Below are positions 16,818-25,903 of a stretch of DNA of 36,219 nt, one piece after another (position 1 is the first letter of the stretch; the number at the start of each line of letters is the position of its first letter). Below the pieces are notes generated by a model, which was given only the letters and a program-made list of their open reading frames with translations, did no database searches and had not been told where the DNA came from. This DNA comes from Desulfobacterales bacterium (GTDB lineage: Bacteria; Desulfobacterota; Desulfobacteria; Desulfobacterales; JAHEIW01), in assembly GCA_020348305.1 (NCBI GenBank), contig CP070746.1:2932548-2968766 (forward strand), written 5' to 3'. The position numbers and the translations under genes are program-made.

Positions 16818-17752
16818 GTTCCCCGTTCCTTTTTGCCGAAAATGCCGTGGGGTCTTACAAGCAGAATTACCACCACCAGTACAAAGGCCACTGCCGGTTT
16901 GTAGACTGACATGTCCGCATCAATCTGCAAAGAGTAAAGAATATTCTGTACGGTGCCGGTGATCATCTCTTCAGAAATGCCAATAACCATTCCTCCAACC
17001 AAAGCTCCCCAGAAGCTACCAACGCCGCCCATGATTACCGCCACAAAAAGAGGAATTAAAAAGTGCCATCCCATGATCGGACGCAATTGAACCTGAATGC
17101 CGTAAAAAGTTCCGGCAATCGTGATCAACGTCCCGGCTATGATCCACGTCCACATGATCACTTTGCCGGTTTCAATTCCCGAGGCTTTGGCCAGAACGGG
17201 ATTGTCCGACATGGCACGCATGGCTTTGCCTGTACGAGTTTTCTTCAAAAATAGGTAAACCAGAAAAACAAGCACAAAGGTGCATACGGCGATGAAAAAC
17301 TCATCGGGTTTAACTCGAATTCCAAAAGAAAACTTTTTAGCGATCTGGATGGCATTACTGTAATAGCGAACCTCCGGTCCCCAGGCAATGTTGATAACTG
17401 CCCTCAGAATGAAGGCCAGACCGAGAGAGGCCAAGGAAGTAAAAAGGGGAGGAGCTCCCAGATATCTCAAGGGTTTAAAATAGAATCGATCAATGAGAAG
17501 CACGATAACCAGCATCACGAGAATGGAAAGCAGGGTGGCAGCCACCAGGCTCCATCCAAAGGACAGATTGAAAAAAGTGCCCCAGTCCCCCAGAAGGCCC
17601 AGGAAGAAAAAGGTGATAAAGGCCCCAAGGCTGAACAGATCGCCGTAGGCAAAATTAAAAAAATTAAGGATAGAGGAGATCAGGGTAAGCCCGATTGCTC
17701 CCAGAGCAATAATGCTGCCGTAAATTATACCGCTTGCCAGTAAATCCGCCAT
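16814..17752 (-). CDS. livH: Branched-chain amino acid-type ABC transporter permease (LivH)
   Basis: The 312-residue membrane protein has the LivH signature ALGAIGLTLISSILNFFNFAYGD near the N-terminus and the coupling loop TRTGKAMRAMSDNPVLAKASGIETGKV, plus GGVGSFWGALVGG. It pairs with LivM. The gene is 32 bases downstream of livF and overlaps livM. Confidence 0.93.
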   Translation of the reverse strand: MADLLASGIIYGSIIALGAIGLTLISSILNFFNFAYGDLFSLGAFITFFFLGLLGDWGTFFNLSFGWSLVAATLLSILVMLVIVLLIDRFYFKPLRYLGAPPLFTSLASLGLAFILRAVINIAWGPEVRYYSNAIQIAKKFSFGIRVKPDEFFIAVCTFVLVFLVYLFLKKTRTGKAMRAMSDNPVLAKASGIETGKVIMWTWIIAGTLITIAGTFYGIQVQLRPIMGWHFLIPLFVAVIMGGVGSFWGALVGGMVIGISEEMITGTVQNILYSLQIDADMSVYKPAVAFVLVVVILLVRPHGIFGKKERGT

Positions 17753-17784
17753 GATTCTTGACCAGTTTCAAATTGTAAGAATTG

Positions 17785-18501
17785 TCATTCCCGTGCTACC
17801 CCCCCAAAATAGAGTTCCCTGACTTCTTGACTGCTGAGAAGCTGATCCGTCGTGTCCGCATAAAGGATTTTGCCAGACGAAAGGAGATATCCACGTTGGC
17901 AGAGCCTTAAAGCGTCGAGGGTCTGAGTCACCAGAAGCACCGCCCTTTGGGGTTGATCGGTGACCTCCTTAATTTTGGAGAGCATCATCTGCACGAGGTT
18001 GGGGGCCAGACCGGCGGTGGGTTCATCTAAAAGCAAGAGATCGGGTTGAAGTATAAGGCCCCGAGCAATAGCAAGCATTTGCCGCTGACCGCCGGAGAGA
18101 CTCCCGGCCGGTTGCCGCATCCTCTCTTTTAGAATTGGAAAAAGATTGTAGATCTCATTGAAACGATTATTGAGATTTCCTCGCAGGATATAGGCGCCCA
18201 TTTCCAGATTTTCCGCTACAGTCATAGACGGGAAGATGCTTTCCTCCTGAGGCACCCAGCCCAATCCCATGCGAATAATATGCTCGGGCTCCATGCCGAC
18301 AATAGATTGATCCTTAAACGAAATGTTTCCATTGTTGGGCCGGATGAAACCTAAAATCGCCCGCAGAAGCGTCGTCTTGCCGGCGCCGTTCGGCCCGATG
18401 ATAGCAACTACTTCGCCCTCAGCGACATCCAGGGAGACATCAAAAAGAACGCTCTGAATTCCGTACCCGGCTGTGATATGTTGAATCGATAAAAGGCTCA
18501 T
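17785..18501 (-). CDS. livF: ABC transporter ATPase (LivF)
   Basis: The 238-residue nucleotide-binding protein has Walker A GPNGAGKTT, signature SLSGGQRQMLAIARGL and Walker B LLLLDEPTAGLAP. The H-loop region reads LLVTQTLDALRLCQRGYLL, with glutamine where histidine is common, as usual for LivF. It drives transport together with LivG. It overlaps the livG stop by one base. Confidence 0.94.
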   Translation of the reverse strand: MSLLSIQHITAGYGIQSVLFDVSLDVAEGEVVAIIGPNGAGKTTLLRAILGFIRPNNGNISFKDQSIVGMEPEHIIRMGLGWVPQEESIFPSMTVAENLEMGAYILRGNLNNRFNEIYNLFPILKERMRQPAGSLSGGQRQMLAIARGLILQPDLLLLDEPTAGLAPNLVQMMLSKIKEVTDQPQRAVLLVTQTLDALRLCQRGYLLSSGKILYADTTDQLLSSQEVRELYFGGVARE

Positions 18502-19274
18502 TACGTGTGATGCTCGCTGGGATTTTGTCCCAGATAGGCTTGAATTACCCGCTTGTCTGAGCGGACTTCCTCTGGCGAGCCCTGGGTTAACACACTTCCG
18601 TCGGTCATAACAATTATCGGATCACAGAGATTCATAATCACGTTCATATCATGCTCTACAACAAATAGAGTCAGTCCCCTTTCCCGAGACATTTTTTTAA
18701 TATAGTCAAGGACCTTATTTTGTAATATGGGCGGTATCCCGGCACCGGGTTCATCGAGCAAAACCATGTCGAGATCGACCATCATCATGCGACCTAGTTC
18801 TAGAAGTTTTTTTTCACCGCCAGGTAGATGTTTGGCCGGCATGTCTTTTTTAGATTTCATCTCCAGGAATTCAAGGATTTCTTGGGCCTTATCGAGATTC
18901 TCTTGCTCCTGTTCCGCTATCGTTTTGGCTTTAAACCAGACATTCCAGAGTCTTTCACCGACCTGTCCTTTGGGGATAAGAAGTAGGTTCTCAAGCACGC
19001 TCATTTCCTTATATTCCCGGGTAATCTGAAAGGTCCTGAAGAGGCCTCTGCGGAAGATTTGGTAAGGCTGAAGGCCTGTGATGTCTTCATCATTGAAGTG
19101 GATCTGTCCTGAACCGGGTTTGTAAAATCCCGTAATCACATTGAAAAGGGTGGTCTTTCCGGCGCCGTTTGGCCCGATGAGGCCTGTGATGGTTCCCTTT
19201 TCAACTTCCAGAGTGCAGTCACAAATGGCCTGGACTCCGCCAAAGTGTTTGTTTATTTTATTTACTTTCAGCAT
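18501..19274 (-). CDS. livG: ABC transporter ATPase (LivG)
   Basis: The 257-residue protein has Walker A GPNGAGKTTLFNVITGF, signature LPGGEKKLLELGRMMM, Walker B MVLLDEPGAGIPP and H-loop VVEHDMNVIM. The signature LPGGE instead of LSGGQ is slightly atypical but seen in LivG proteins. It follows livK after 90 bases that hold a strong hairpin, and is coupled to livF. Confidence 0.94.
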   Translation of the reverse strand: MLKVNKINKHFGGVQAICDCTLEVEKGTITGLIGPNGAGKTTLFNVITGFYKPGSGQIHFNDEDITGLQPYQIFRRGLFRTFQITREYKEMSVLENLLLIPKGQVGERLWNVWFKAKTIAEQEQENLDKAQEILEFLEMKSKKDMPAKHLPGGEKKLLELGRMMMVDLDMVLLDEPGAGIPPILQNKVLDYIKKMSRERGLTLFVVEHDMNVIMNLCDPIIVMTDGSVLTQGSPEEVRSDKRVIQAYLGQNPSEHHT

Positions 19275-19311
19275 CGACGTATGAGAATACTGAGCGGATC
19301 GAATAGACGCC

Positions 19312-19350
19312 CGGAGGCGCTAACCCATCGTTTATGGATGCGCGCCTCCG
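19312..19350 (-). terminator. Strong hairpin between livK and livG, probable attenuator or partial terminator
   Basis: CGGAGGCGC (19312-19320) pairs perfectly with GCGCCTCCG (19342-19350), with a possible inner CCAT/ATGG stem. It lies between the binding protein gene and its ATPase gene. Such hairpins commonly lower downstream expression so that the periplasmic protein is made in excess. No clear T-run follows, so full termination is doubtful. Confidence 0.6.
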
Positions 19351-19364
19351 AGTTTATAGGAATG

Positions 19365-20618
19365 CTACTCTGCAATGACCGATCTGACCGGAACGATCTG
19401 ACGATTTTCAATCTTCCAGATGAGAATCGGGGTGATGGTATCTCCATATTCGTCAAAATCAATGGAACCGGCAGCTCCCTCATAGTCAATGGCCTTGCCA
19501 TCGGCTAGTAACTTGAATGCCTTCTGAAAATCCTCCACACTGGCATTGATCTTCTCACCCGGCGGATTGGCCACTTCTCTTAGCTTGTCTCGAATCGCTC
19601 TGCCCGGATCCGCCTTGAGGGCATTCTTGCCGGCTGCCTGCATTGCAAGCGCGATAACCACAACACCATCGTAAGCGTTTTCGCTGTAAGCTGTCGACGG
19701 CTTGGTTCCGTAAGCCTTTTGGAATTCAGCCAGGTAATTTTTATAAGAGGGATTATCGGCTGCGCCGGGACCGGTGCCGTGCATGCCCTCAAGATGGTCT
19801 CCACCCACGGAATCTATAATCTGCTGAGACTGCATGCCGTCCGGGAAGAGAAACTGGTCAAAAAGCCCTTCCGAAAGGGCTTGTCTGATAATGACGGTAC
19901 CACTTTCAGGATATCCAATCAGGATCAAAGCATCCGGGGCTCCTTTGGCCAATTCTTTAAGCTGCATCTTATAAGAAGCCTTGCCCGGATCATAGGATGC
20001 TTGGCCGAGGACCTTGCCACCGCTTTTCTCAAACCATTCCTTACAGGATTCAGCCAAACCGCCGCCGTAAGGATCATTGATGTAGAGAATGGCGGCTTTT
20101 TTATAGCCCAGCTCCCAGGCAAGCTCTCCGAGTACTTTGCCCTGGATGGCGTCTGATGCGGTGGTTCTGAAGGTGAAATCATCATCTTTCAAAGTGGTTA
20201 CCCATGTCGGAGTGTTGGAAGGAGAAATGATCACCACGTGGTTGGGTGCGGTAACCGGTGTGGCCACATCCGATCGGATCATAGGACCGACGATGGCCGG
20301 AACTTTATCCACATTTACCAGTTTTTCGGCCCCATCTCTTAAGGCTGTTGGGTCTGTCTGAGAATCCCGAAACACCGCCTTCAGCTTCATCCCCAGCGGT
20401 CCCCCCGCCTCGTTGATGTGTTTTACAGCCAGATTAACTCCCTGTTGTACACATTTTCCATAGGGTGCCAGATCACCGCTCATGGGAAGCAGGCTCCCGA
20501 TGGTGATCTCATCTTGCGCAAGTGCGGCCGCGCTGACAAAGACGAAAGCCAAGGTAAGAATTGCGACTCCCAGAACTGCTTTCATTTTATTTCTTGGACA
20601 AAATGTTGAACTAAACAT
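19365..20618 (-). CDS. livK: Periplasmic substrate-binding protein, Liv/amide type
   Basis: About 417 residues. The ATG at 20618 follows AAGGAGGATCAG; the N-terminus has a signal peptide ending ALAQ, then mature DEITIGSLLPMSGDLAPYG, the opening of the type I periplasmic fold. Later VVIISPSNTPTWVTTL, AGADNPSYKNY and YDGVVVIALAMQAAG are usual for this family. It delivers the substrate to the LivHMFG complex. The linked amidase gene suggests an amide or urea-like ligand as well as an amino acid. Confidence 0.93.
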   Translation of the reverse strand: MFSSTFCPRNKMKAVLGVAILTLAFVFVSAAALAQDEITIGSLLPMSGDLAPYGKCVQQGVNLAVKHINEAGGPLGMKLKAVFRDSQTDPTALRDGAEKLVNVDKVPAIVGPMIRSDVATPVTAPNHVVIISPSNTPTWVTTLKDDDFTFRTTASDAIQGKVLGELAWELGYKKAAILYINDPYGGGLAESCKEWFEKSGGKVLGQASYDPGKASYKMQLKELAKGAPDALILIGYPESGTVIIRQALSEGLFDQFLFPDGMQSQQIIDSVGGDHLEGMHGTGPGAADNPSYKNYLAEFQKAYGTKPSTAYSENAYDGVVVIALAMQAAGKNALKADPGRAIRDKLREVANPPGEKINASVEDFQKAFKLLADGKAIDYEGAAGSIDFDEYGDTITPILIWKIENRQIVPVRSVIAE

Positions 20619-20748
20619 CTCTGATCCTCCTTTCATTGTTATGAGGTTTAAAGATTCGAATAAGTCCTTCATGTCCCTTGAAAGCTGCTATCTTAATTTA
20701 AGTAAAATTCATCTTAAATAATGATTAAAGAATATCACGTCACTTCGA

Positions 20749-20768
20749 ATTGGGTGTCATCACCCAAT
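20749..20768. promoter_or_regulatory. Perfect inverted repeat upstream of livK
   Basis: ATTGGGTG and CACCCAAT are perfect complements separated by TCAT, 131 bases upstream of the livK start. The length and symmetry suit a regulator operator or a short RNA hairpin. The rest of 20619-21105 (about 490 bases) shows no convincing gene; only short frames without homology or ribosome sites occur. Confidence 0.4.
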
Positions 20769-21105
20769 AGGTGCGTTAAGATGCTTTGTCAGGAGAAAAA
20801 AGGTTATTTATATGAGCGATTCAAAGGAGTTGTTTAAGCTTATATAATGAAGTCAGGCTTTATTGTCAACATCGATTCTTTGTACTGTTAGTGAAAAGGT
20901 CGCCACATTCGAGCATGGTTGGGCGCTTTGCCTTCAGCCGGTTTTTTTTACCAGTAAGTTTAGCATGAATCGATCAGGTAATATATCCGTATCTGCAGGA
21001 CTTGTCCGCCGGGGGATCATTGGCGCGGGATTATCGTGAATTGTTATAAATGATAAAGGCCTCAATCGGCAGGGGCTTCCTAAATTTCCTGATTTTTGAA
21101 TTAGC

Positions 21106-23208
21106 TCAGCGTTCCATCGCCTGCCGGCAGCGGGCAAGGATGCTTAACACTTCAAAGGGTTCTTCAATCAAAGGAAAGGTGGGCACCCCTTGAGGCTCCA
21201 GAAAAGCTTTAGCGGCGTCCATATGCTTCTTTTGGCCTGTGAAGGTCACATAAAGCGGTTTTTGCGGATAGCGGCGGGCCAGCTCAACGATAAAATCTAA
21301 AGGCGGTACCCCGGTTTCATCGGTAATCATCAGAATCATCACGACCGCATCGATGTTGTGGTCTCTCAAGACCGCCTCGGTTCCTTTCCTGTAACCGAAC
21401 TCCACACCTTTTACTGTAGCGGCCGGCCAGATGTCCACGGGATTTCGCATGCGAATAAAGGGCGGGCTGATGTCCTGAAGGTACCGTCGGGTCTTTTCTT
21501 CTACATCCGGTACACTCAGCCCCCACTGCTTGCGGCAAAGATCCGTCAGACATACGAGCATGGCGCCTGAAGGTGCCAGAAAACTCACGCGGTTCCCCTT
21601 TGGCAAAGGCATGGCTGAAATCGCTTTTGCAGCCAGGAAAAGATGAGAGTAATTGTATACTCTGACCACACCGGCCTGTTTCAAAACTCCGTCGATGATT
21701 CGGTCGTCTGAAGCCAGGGCCGCGGTATGCGCCACAGCAGCATCGGCCCCTGCGGCGGTTGCCCCTCCTTTGAGAAGGATCACCGGTTTGGATCGGGTCA
21801 CCTTGCAGGCCACTTCCAGAAAACGCCTGGGGCGCTTGAAGCTTTCCAGATAGATGAAGATGGCCTTGGTTTCCGGATCCTGGGCGTAATATTCCAGCAC
21901 TTCACTCTCTTCGACATCCAGCTTGTTGCCCATCCCCAGCACCCGGGCCACTCCAAAGTTTTCGCCGGTCTTAATATAGCGCATGGTGTGGGTGGCGAAA
22001 TTCCCGGTTTGTGCGATATAGGAGACATTTCCGCGGGGAATTTTGCCAAGAGGAAAGAAAGTGGAAGTAAATTTATGAGGGCTAGAGGTATGACCGGAAG
22101 TGTTGGGACCAATGGCTCTGATGCCTGTATCGCGAATCGCTCGCAGCGTTTCTTGCTGAAGCGATTCTCCTCGCTCGTCTACTTCTGCGAATCCACCGGC
22201 CGACAGCACTACGGCCTTCACTCCTCTGGCAGCGCAGTCTCTGATGGCCTGGGGTGTTACTGCAGCCGGTAATATAATAATGGCCAGATCAATTTCGTCC
22301 GGCAATTCATTAATGGAAGCATAGACTTTATGTCCCAAGATCTCCCCTCCTTTGGGATTCACCAGATATAGGTTTCCGTCATACTCATTGGCCAGAATGT
22401 TTTGGATGACGTCGTTGCCCGCTTTGTGAGGAGTCGAAGATGCTCCAATAATGGCAACACTTCCGGGTTCGAAGAATTTATCCAAACCACCCCTGGATTT
22501 CGCCGTTTCGGTTTGTCGGTGCTGCGGTTTTTCCAAGACAATTAATGCGTCCACCGCCAGCGGCCTGTCATCTCGAACAATGAGGGGATTAATATCAATT
22601 TCACGAATGGCTGGATAATCAAGGCCTATCCGGCCTAAGCTTTTGAGGCAGTGGCTGAGTATGTCCAGGTTGACGGGTTTAAGGCCGCGAATGCCTTCCA
22701 GAATTTTGCTCCCTTGAATCTCGCCGCACATTTCCCGCACATCATTGTCATTTAAGGGCGCCATCCGAAAAGACACGTCTGCCAGAGCTTCGGTGAAGAT
22801 GCCGCCCAGGCCGAACATAACACAGGGGCCCAACTGGATGTCTCGGGTCAGACCTATGACCAGCTCACGGGAGCCCTTTACCATTTCTTGGACCAAAACC
22901 TGTCCGCCAAACTCATGGGCTTTGGGAGACAGGCGCTCAAAGGCGCGCTTTAATTCAGCAGCATCCATAATTCCCAATTCAATGAGCTCCTGTTCAGTCT
23001 TGTGGACCGCTTCGCCGGCGCACACTTTTAAAACCACCGGGTAGCCAATCCACTTTGCAGCAGCTTCGGCCCCAACCAGATCACCCACCAGAGATTCCTG
23101 GGTCGTCGGAATTCCGTAGTCCGCCAGAATCAACTTGCTATCATATTCGGACAACGTCCTTTGGCCGGCCGCAAGGGCTGTTTCGATAATACTCTGAACC
23201 GATTTCAT
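21106..23208 (-). CDS. ADP-forming acyl-CoA (acetyl-CoA) synthetase, fused beta-alpha
   Basis: The 700-residue protein makes ATP from ADP and acyl-CoA (or the reverse). The order is unusual for some homologues but common in bacteria: an N-terminal ATP-grasp beta part (about 1-225, ending DINPLIVRDDRPLAVDAL), then CoA-binding and succinyl-CoA ligase-like alpha domains (about 240-690, VAIIGASSTPHKAGN, IGPNTSGHTSS). The phosphohistidine is probably H494 in VAHTAALAS; the typical SHTGSLAG is modified there. It has a GGAG ribosome site and its own short intergenic, downstream of the SDR gene on the same strand. The substrate acid is unknown. Confidence 0.9.
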   Translation of the reverse strand: MKSVQSIIETALAAGQRTLSEYDSKLILADYGIPTTQESLVGDLVGAEAAAKWIGYPVVLKVCAGEAVHKTEQELIELGIMDAAELKRAFERLSPKAHEFGGQVLVQEMVKGSRELVIGLTRDIQLGPCVMFGLGGIFTEALADVSFRMAPLNDNDVREMCGEIQGSKILEGIRGLKPVNLDILSHCLKSLGRIGLDYPAIREIDINPLIVRDDRPLAVDALIVLEKPQHRQTETAKSRGGLDKFFEPGSVAIIGASSTPHKAGNDVIQNILANEYDGNLYLVNPKGGEILGHKVYASINELPDEIDLAIIILPAAVTPQAIRDCAARGVKAVVLSAGGFAEVDERGESLQQETLRAIRDTGIRAIGPNTSGHTSSPHKFTSTFFPLGKIPRGNVSYIAQTGNFATHTMRYIKTGENFGVARVLGMGNKLDVEESEVLEYYAQDPETKAIFIYLESFKRPRRFLEVACKVTRSKPVILLKGGATAAGADAAVAHTAALASDDRIIDGVLKQAGVVRVYNYSHLFLAAKAISAMPLPKGNRVSFLAPSGAMLVCLTDLCRKQWGLSVPDVEEKTRRYLQDISPPFIRMRNPVDIWPAATVKGVEFGYRKGTEAVLRDHNIDAVVMILMITDETGVPPLDFIVELARRYPQKPLYVTFTGQKKHMDAAKAFLEPQGVPTFPLIEEPFEVLSILARCRQAMER

Positions 23209-23270
23209 ACTAACTCCAATCTACTCTCTGCTTTTGCATTTTCGAATTCTAAAAAGCTCACTGCATTTTC

Positions 23271-23295
23271 ATTCCGCAATCCGAAATCCGAAATT
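23271..23295. repeat. Inverted copy of the dispersed GAATTCGGA-type intergenic repeat
   Basis: On the minus strand this reads as repeated TTTCGGATT units ending GCGGAAT, closely related to the element at 8978-9004. It lies in the 128-base gap between the SDR and ADP-forming synthetase genes. Confidence 0.4.
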
Positions 23296-23336
23296 GAAGA
23301 CTCTGTCCTCTCTCTTCTGCCCTCTGCTCTTTGCCT

Positions 23337-24122
23337 TTAATGTGCCGTCCATCCGGCATCCACCAACAGTACGTGACCGGTGACGATATTGCCGGAGGGT
23401 GAAGCCAAATACAATACTGCTGCAGCAACATCGTCGGTTGTGCCGAATTTTTTCAGCAGATTCTTGGACAGCGCATATGCCCGAAATTCAGGATCGGATA
23501 AAAAGTCTTTGGACAATTCGGTTTCAATGAAGGTCGGTGCTACTGCGTTGACCAGAATACCATAGGAACACCATTCAAGGGCCAGAACCTTAGTGATGAG
23601 GTTCAATCCAGCTTTGCTGGCACAATAAACTGCGCGTTTGATAAGGGCGATGGAGCCGGTTTGTGAAGTCATGTTGATGATCCGTCCTCCGCGACCTCGG
23701 CTGATCATAACTTTGCCCACCGCCTGAGCCATAAAAAAGGCAGCCTTCAGATTGATGCCCATGACGGCGTCCCAGGCCTCCTCGGTGACATCCACTGAAT
23801 CCTGGGGAATATTTATTCCGGCATTGTTGACCAGGATGTCGATGCCGCCCATTTTCCGATCGATGGCATCAATGAGAGACGGCAGTTGATTAATTTGCGT
23901 CAGGTCGGCCGGGAATGTCTCCGCCTGCCGGTCCAGATTCTGAATTTCCTGAGCTACGGAATCCAATTCATTTTGACTGCGGGCCACTAAGGCGACATCT
24001 GATCCTGCGCGTGCCAGCCTTAAGGCAACCGCCTTACCAATTCCCCGGCCCGCTCCCGTTACGACAGAAATTTTGCCGCTCAGATCAAAGAGGTCAATGT
24101 TATTCTGTGTTGTATCAGTCAT
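23337..24122 (-). CDS. Short-chain dehydrogenase/reductase (SDR)
   Basis: From ATG 24122 the protein has 261 residues. Cofactor motif TGAGRGIG, NNAG motif, and the catalytic Ser-Tyr-Lys set in MTSQTGSIALIKRAVYCASKAG are all present, as is the C-terminal GHVLLVDAGWTAH. It is a classical NAD(P)-dependent dehydrogenase, similar to FabG-like alcohol dehydrogenases. TAAGG lies upstream of the chosen ATG; an in-frame ATG at 24158 has none. It is 128 bases upstream of the ADP-forming synthetase gene in the same orientation. Confidence 0.92.
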   Translation of the reverse strand: MTDTTQNNIDLFDLSGKISVVTGAGRGIGKAVALRLARAGSDVALVARSQNELDSVAQEIQNLDRQAETFPADLTQINQLPSLIDAIDRKMGGIDILVNNAGINIPQDSVDVTEEAWDAVMGINLKAAFFMAQAVGKVMISRGRGGRIINMTSQTGSIALIKRAVYCASKAGLNLITKVLALEWCSYGILVNAVAPTFIETELSKDFLSDPEFRAYALSKNLLKKFGTTDDVAAAVLYLASPSGNIVTGHVLLVDAGWTAH

Positions 24123-24160
24123 GAGATACCTTACCGAAAGTAGTGAAATATTAGACAACC

Positions 24161-24580
24161 GTTCAGGGGTTCAGAGGGTTCACGGTTGAGACAACCCGAC
24201 TCGGCTAAGCTCGTCGCAGTCTGAACGGTTCACCCCTGTTAAATAGGGTTCCCTTCGGGAAATTTAACGGGATGAACTCTGAACCTGTGAACGCTTACAA
24301 TATTCATATTTTGAAGATTAAGCCGGAAGCAAAGTTGACGTCGAACTGCTGTAACACTCGGTATTTGGGGTGTCAATATAAAAAGGAAAGCGTTAGGTTG
24401 GAAGTTGAATTAGAGAAGGCCACAAAAGTATTTGACTCATTAATAGACTGCGGATAAGGTAAGTTCGCGGTCAACGCTCACGGGTTCAGAGGTTCAGGGT
24501 TCACGGTTCAGGGTTCTAAGATGCGGGGTCACTCCAATCTGAACCATTGATTCTTGAGCTCTGAACCTGTGATCACATAA
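24161..24580. repeat. Intergenic repeat array and hairpin region
   Basis: The gap between the divergent SDR and HisD-like genes (about 500 bases) is full of related short units of the GGTTCAGAGG/GGTTCACGG type. Copies occur near 24163-24190 and 24480-24516, and inverted copies include a 14-base CTCTGAACCTGTGA at 24277-24290 and again at 24559-24572. A large hairpin (GTTAAAT/ATTTAAC around TTCCC/GGGAA) lies at 24238-24268. It resembles REP-like or palindromic intergenic DNA. No gene was recognised here; a 61-codon frame lies in it without support. Confidence 0.55.
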
Positions 24581-24619
24581 ATTGAATTTCTCTAACCTAT
24601 CTGAATTGTAGGAGGAAAT

Positions 24620-25891
24620 ATGGCTGTCTATCTTAAATCGGCCAAAGAAAGACTGGCTGAAGATCTCACTCAAGTTCGGCAAACGGTCAGGGAGATCATC
24701 GATAGCATCAAGCAGGAAGGGGAAGCGGCTGTCCGCTTTTATTCGGAAAAGTTCGATAACTGGTCTCCCCAAAGTTTTAAAGTTTCTGAAGATGACGTCC
24801 GTAGCGCCAAAGAGAAGTTACCCACCACAATGGTCGAAGACATCGACTACTGTCAGGCCCGAATCCGAAATTTCGCTGAAGAACAAATGAAGCGCCTGGT
24901 GGATTTCGAAGTGGAAACACAACCCGGTGTGTGGCTGGGGCAAAAGATCATACCTGTAGCTTCTTCGGGTTCATATGTTCCGGGCGGCCGTTATCCTTTA
25001 ATCGCATCGGCCCATATGACGGTGATCACCCCTAAAGTTGCCGGTGTTTCACGCATCGTGGCCTGCAGTCCGCCGGCAAAAGGTGAAGGCATTTTCCCGG
25101 CTACCCTGTATTCCATGGTGGCCGGCGGAGCGAATGAAATTTTCTGTATCGGAGGCGTTCAAGCCCTGGCAGTCATGGCCTACGGCATGGAAGGCCTTGA
25201 GCCTGTGGATATAGTGATCGGTGCCGGGAACAAGTATGTGGCCGAGGCCAAACGCCAGATTTTTGGTGACGTGGGCATCGATCTTTTGGCCGGCCCCACT
25301 GAAATCCTGATCATCGCCGATGAAACCGCAGATCCTTATATTCTGGCAGCGGATTTGTTGGGCCAGGCGGAACACGACCCCAACTCCCGACAATGCCTCA
25401 TTTCTCTTTCTAAGGACATCGCTGAAAAAACGCTCAAAGAGCTCGATCAACAGCTTGATACCCTGCCCACAAAAGAAGTGGCCGGTCAGTCATGGGGAGA
25501 TTACGGTGAGGTCGTCGTGGTCGACTCCCGTGAGGAAGCAGTGGAACTGAGCGATAAATGGGCGCCGGAACACCTCGAGGTTCAGACCGCTGATTGGCGT
25601 TATTTTTTGGATAATTGCGGAAATTACGGTTCAATGTTTTGCGGCGAAGAAACCACCGTGGCTTACGGAGATAAGATAATCGGCACCAACCATGTACTGC
25701 CTACTCTACGGGCGGCCAGGTATACAGGCGGCTTGTACGTGGGTAAGTTTGTTAAGACCGTCACCTTTCAGCATGCCACCAAAGAAGCCTCATTAAAGAT
25801 CGCTGAGATCTGCGAGAGGGCGTGCAATTATGAAAATATGCTGGCACACGGGATTAGCTGCAAGGTAAGGATTGAAAAGTATAGTAAATAA
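24620..25891 (+). CDS. Histidinol dehydrogenase paralogue (sulfopropanediol 3-dehydrogenase-like)
   Basis: The 423-residue protein is a full HisD-family NAD+ dehydrogenase: PGGRYPLIASAHMT, GGVQALAVMAYG, AGPTEILIIAD, GQAEHDPNSRQ (zinc site) and WAPEHLE (catalytic Glu-His). Instead of the histidinol-type GPNHVLPTGG-x-AR end it has GTNHVLPTLRAARYTGGLYVGKFVKTVTFQ, the style I associate with HpsN, which oxidises sulfopropanediol, and with related paralogues. There is no his gene next to it; it is next to a 3-hydroxyacyl-CoA dehydrogenase and near an SDR, so it is more likely catabolic than for histidine synthesis. AGGAGG precedes the ATG. Confidence 0.85.
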   Translation: MAVYLKSAKERLAEDLTQVRQTVREIIDSIKQEGEAAVRFYSEKFDNWSPQSFKVSEDDVRSAKEKLPTTMVEDIDYCQARIRNFAEEQMKRLVDFEVETQPGVWLGQKIIPVASSGSYVPGGRYPLIASAHMTVITPKVAGVSRIVACSPPAKGEGIFPATLYSMVAGGANEIFCIGGVQALAVMAYGMEGLEPVDIVIGAGNKYVAEAKRQIFGDVGIDLLAGPTEILIIADETADPYILAADLLGQAEHDPNSRQCLISLSKDIAEKTLKELDQQLDTLPTKEVAGQSWGDYGEVVVVDSREEAVELSDKWAPEHLEVQTADWRYFLDNCGNYGSMFCGEETTVAYGDKIIGTNHVLPTLRAARYTGGLYVGKFVKTVTFQHATKEASLKIAEICERACNYENMLAHGISCKVRIEKYSK

Positions 25892-25903
25892 GGAGAATCT
25901 CAC

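Noticed and set aside
20934..21137. A 67-residue minus-strand frame before the ADP-forming synthetase stop
   Set aside because: It overlaps the end of the real gene, begins inside it in another frame and shows no motif.
24272..24457. A 61-residue frame in the SDR-HisD intergenic region
   Set aside because: It starts inside the repeat block, has no ribosome site and no family motif.
24161..24580. CRISPR array
   Set aside because: The repeats vary in length and sequence, include inverted copies and have no regular spacers or cas genes.
24620..25891. Biosynthetic histidinol dehydrogenase (hisD)
   Set aside because: The C-terminal motif differs from histidinol enzymes and the neighbours are catabolic, so a specific gene symbol was not given.
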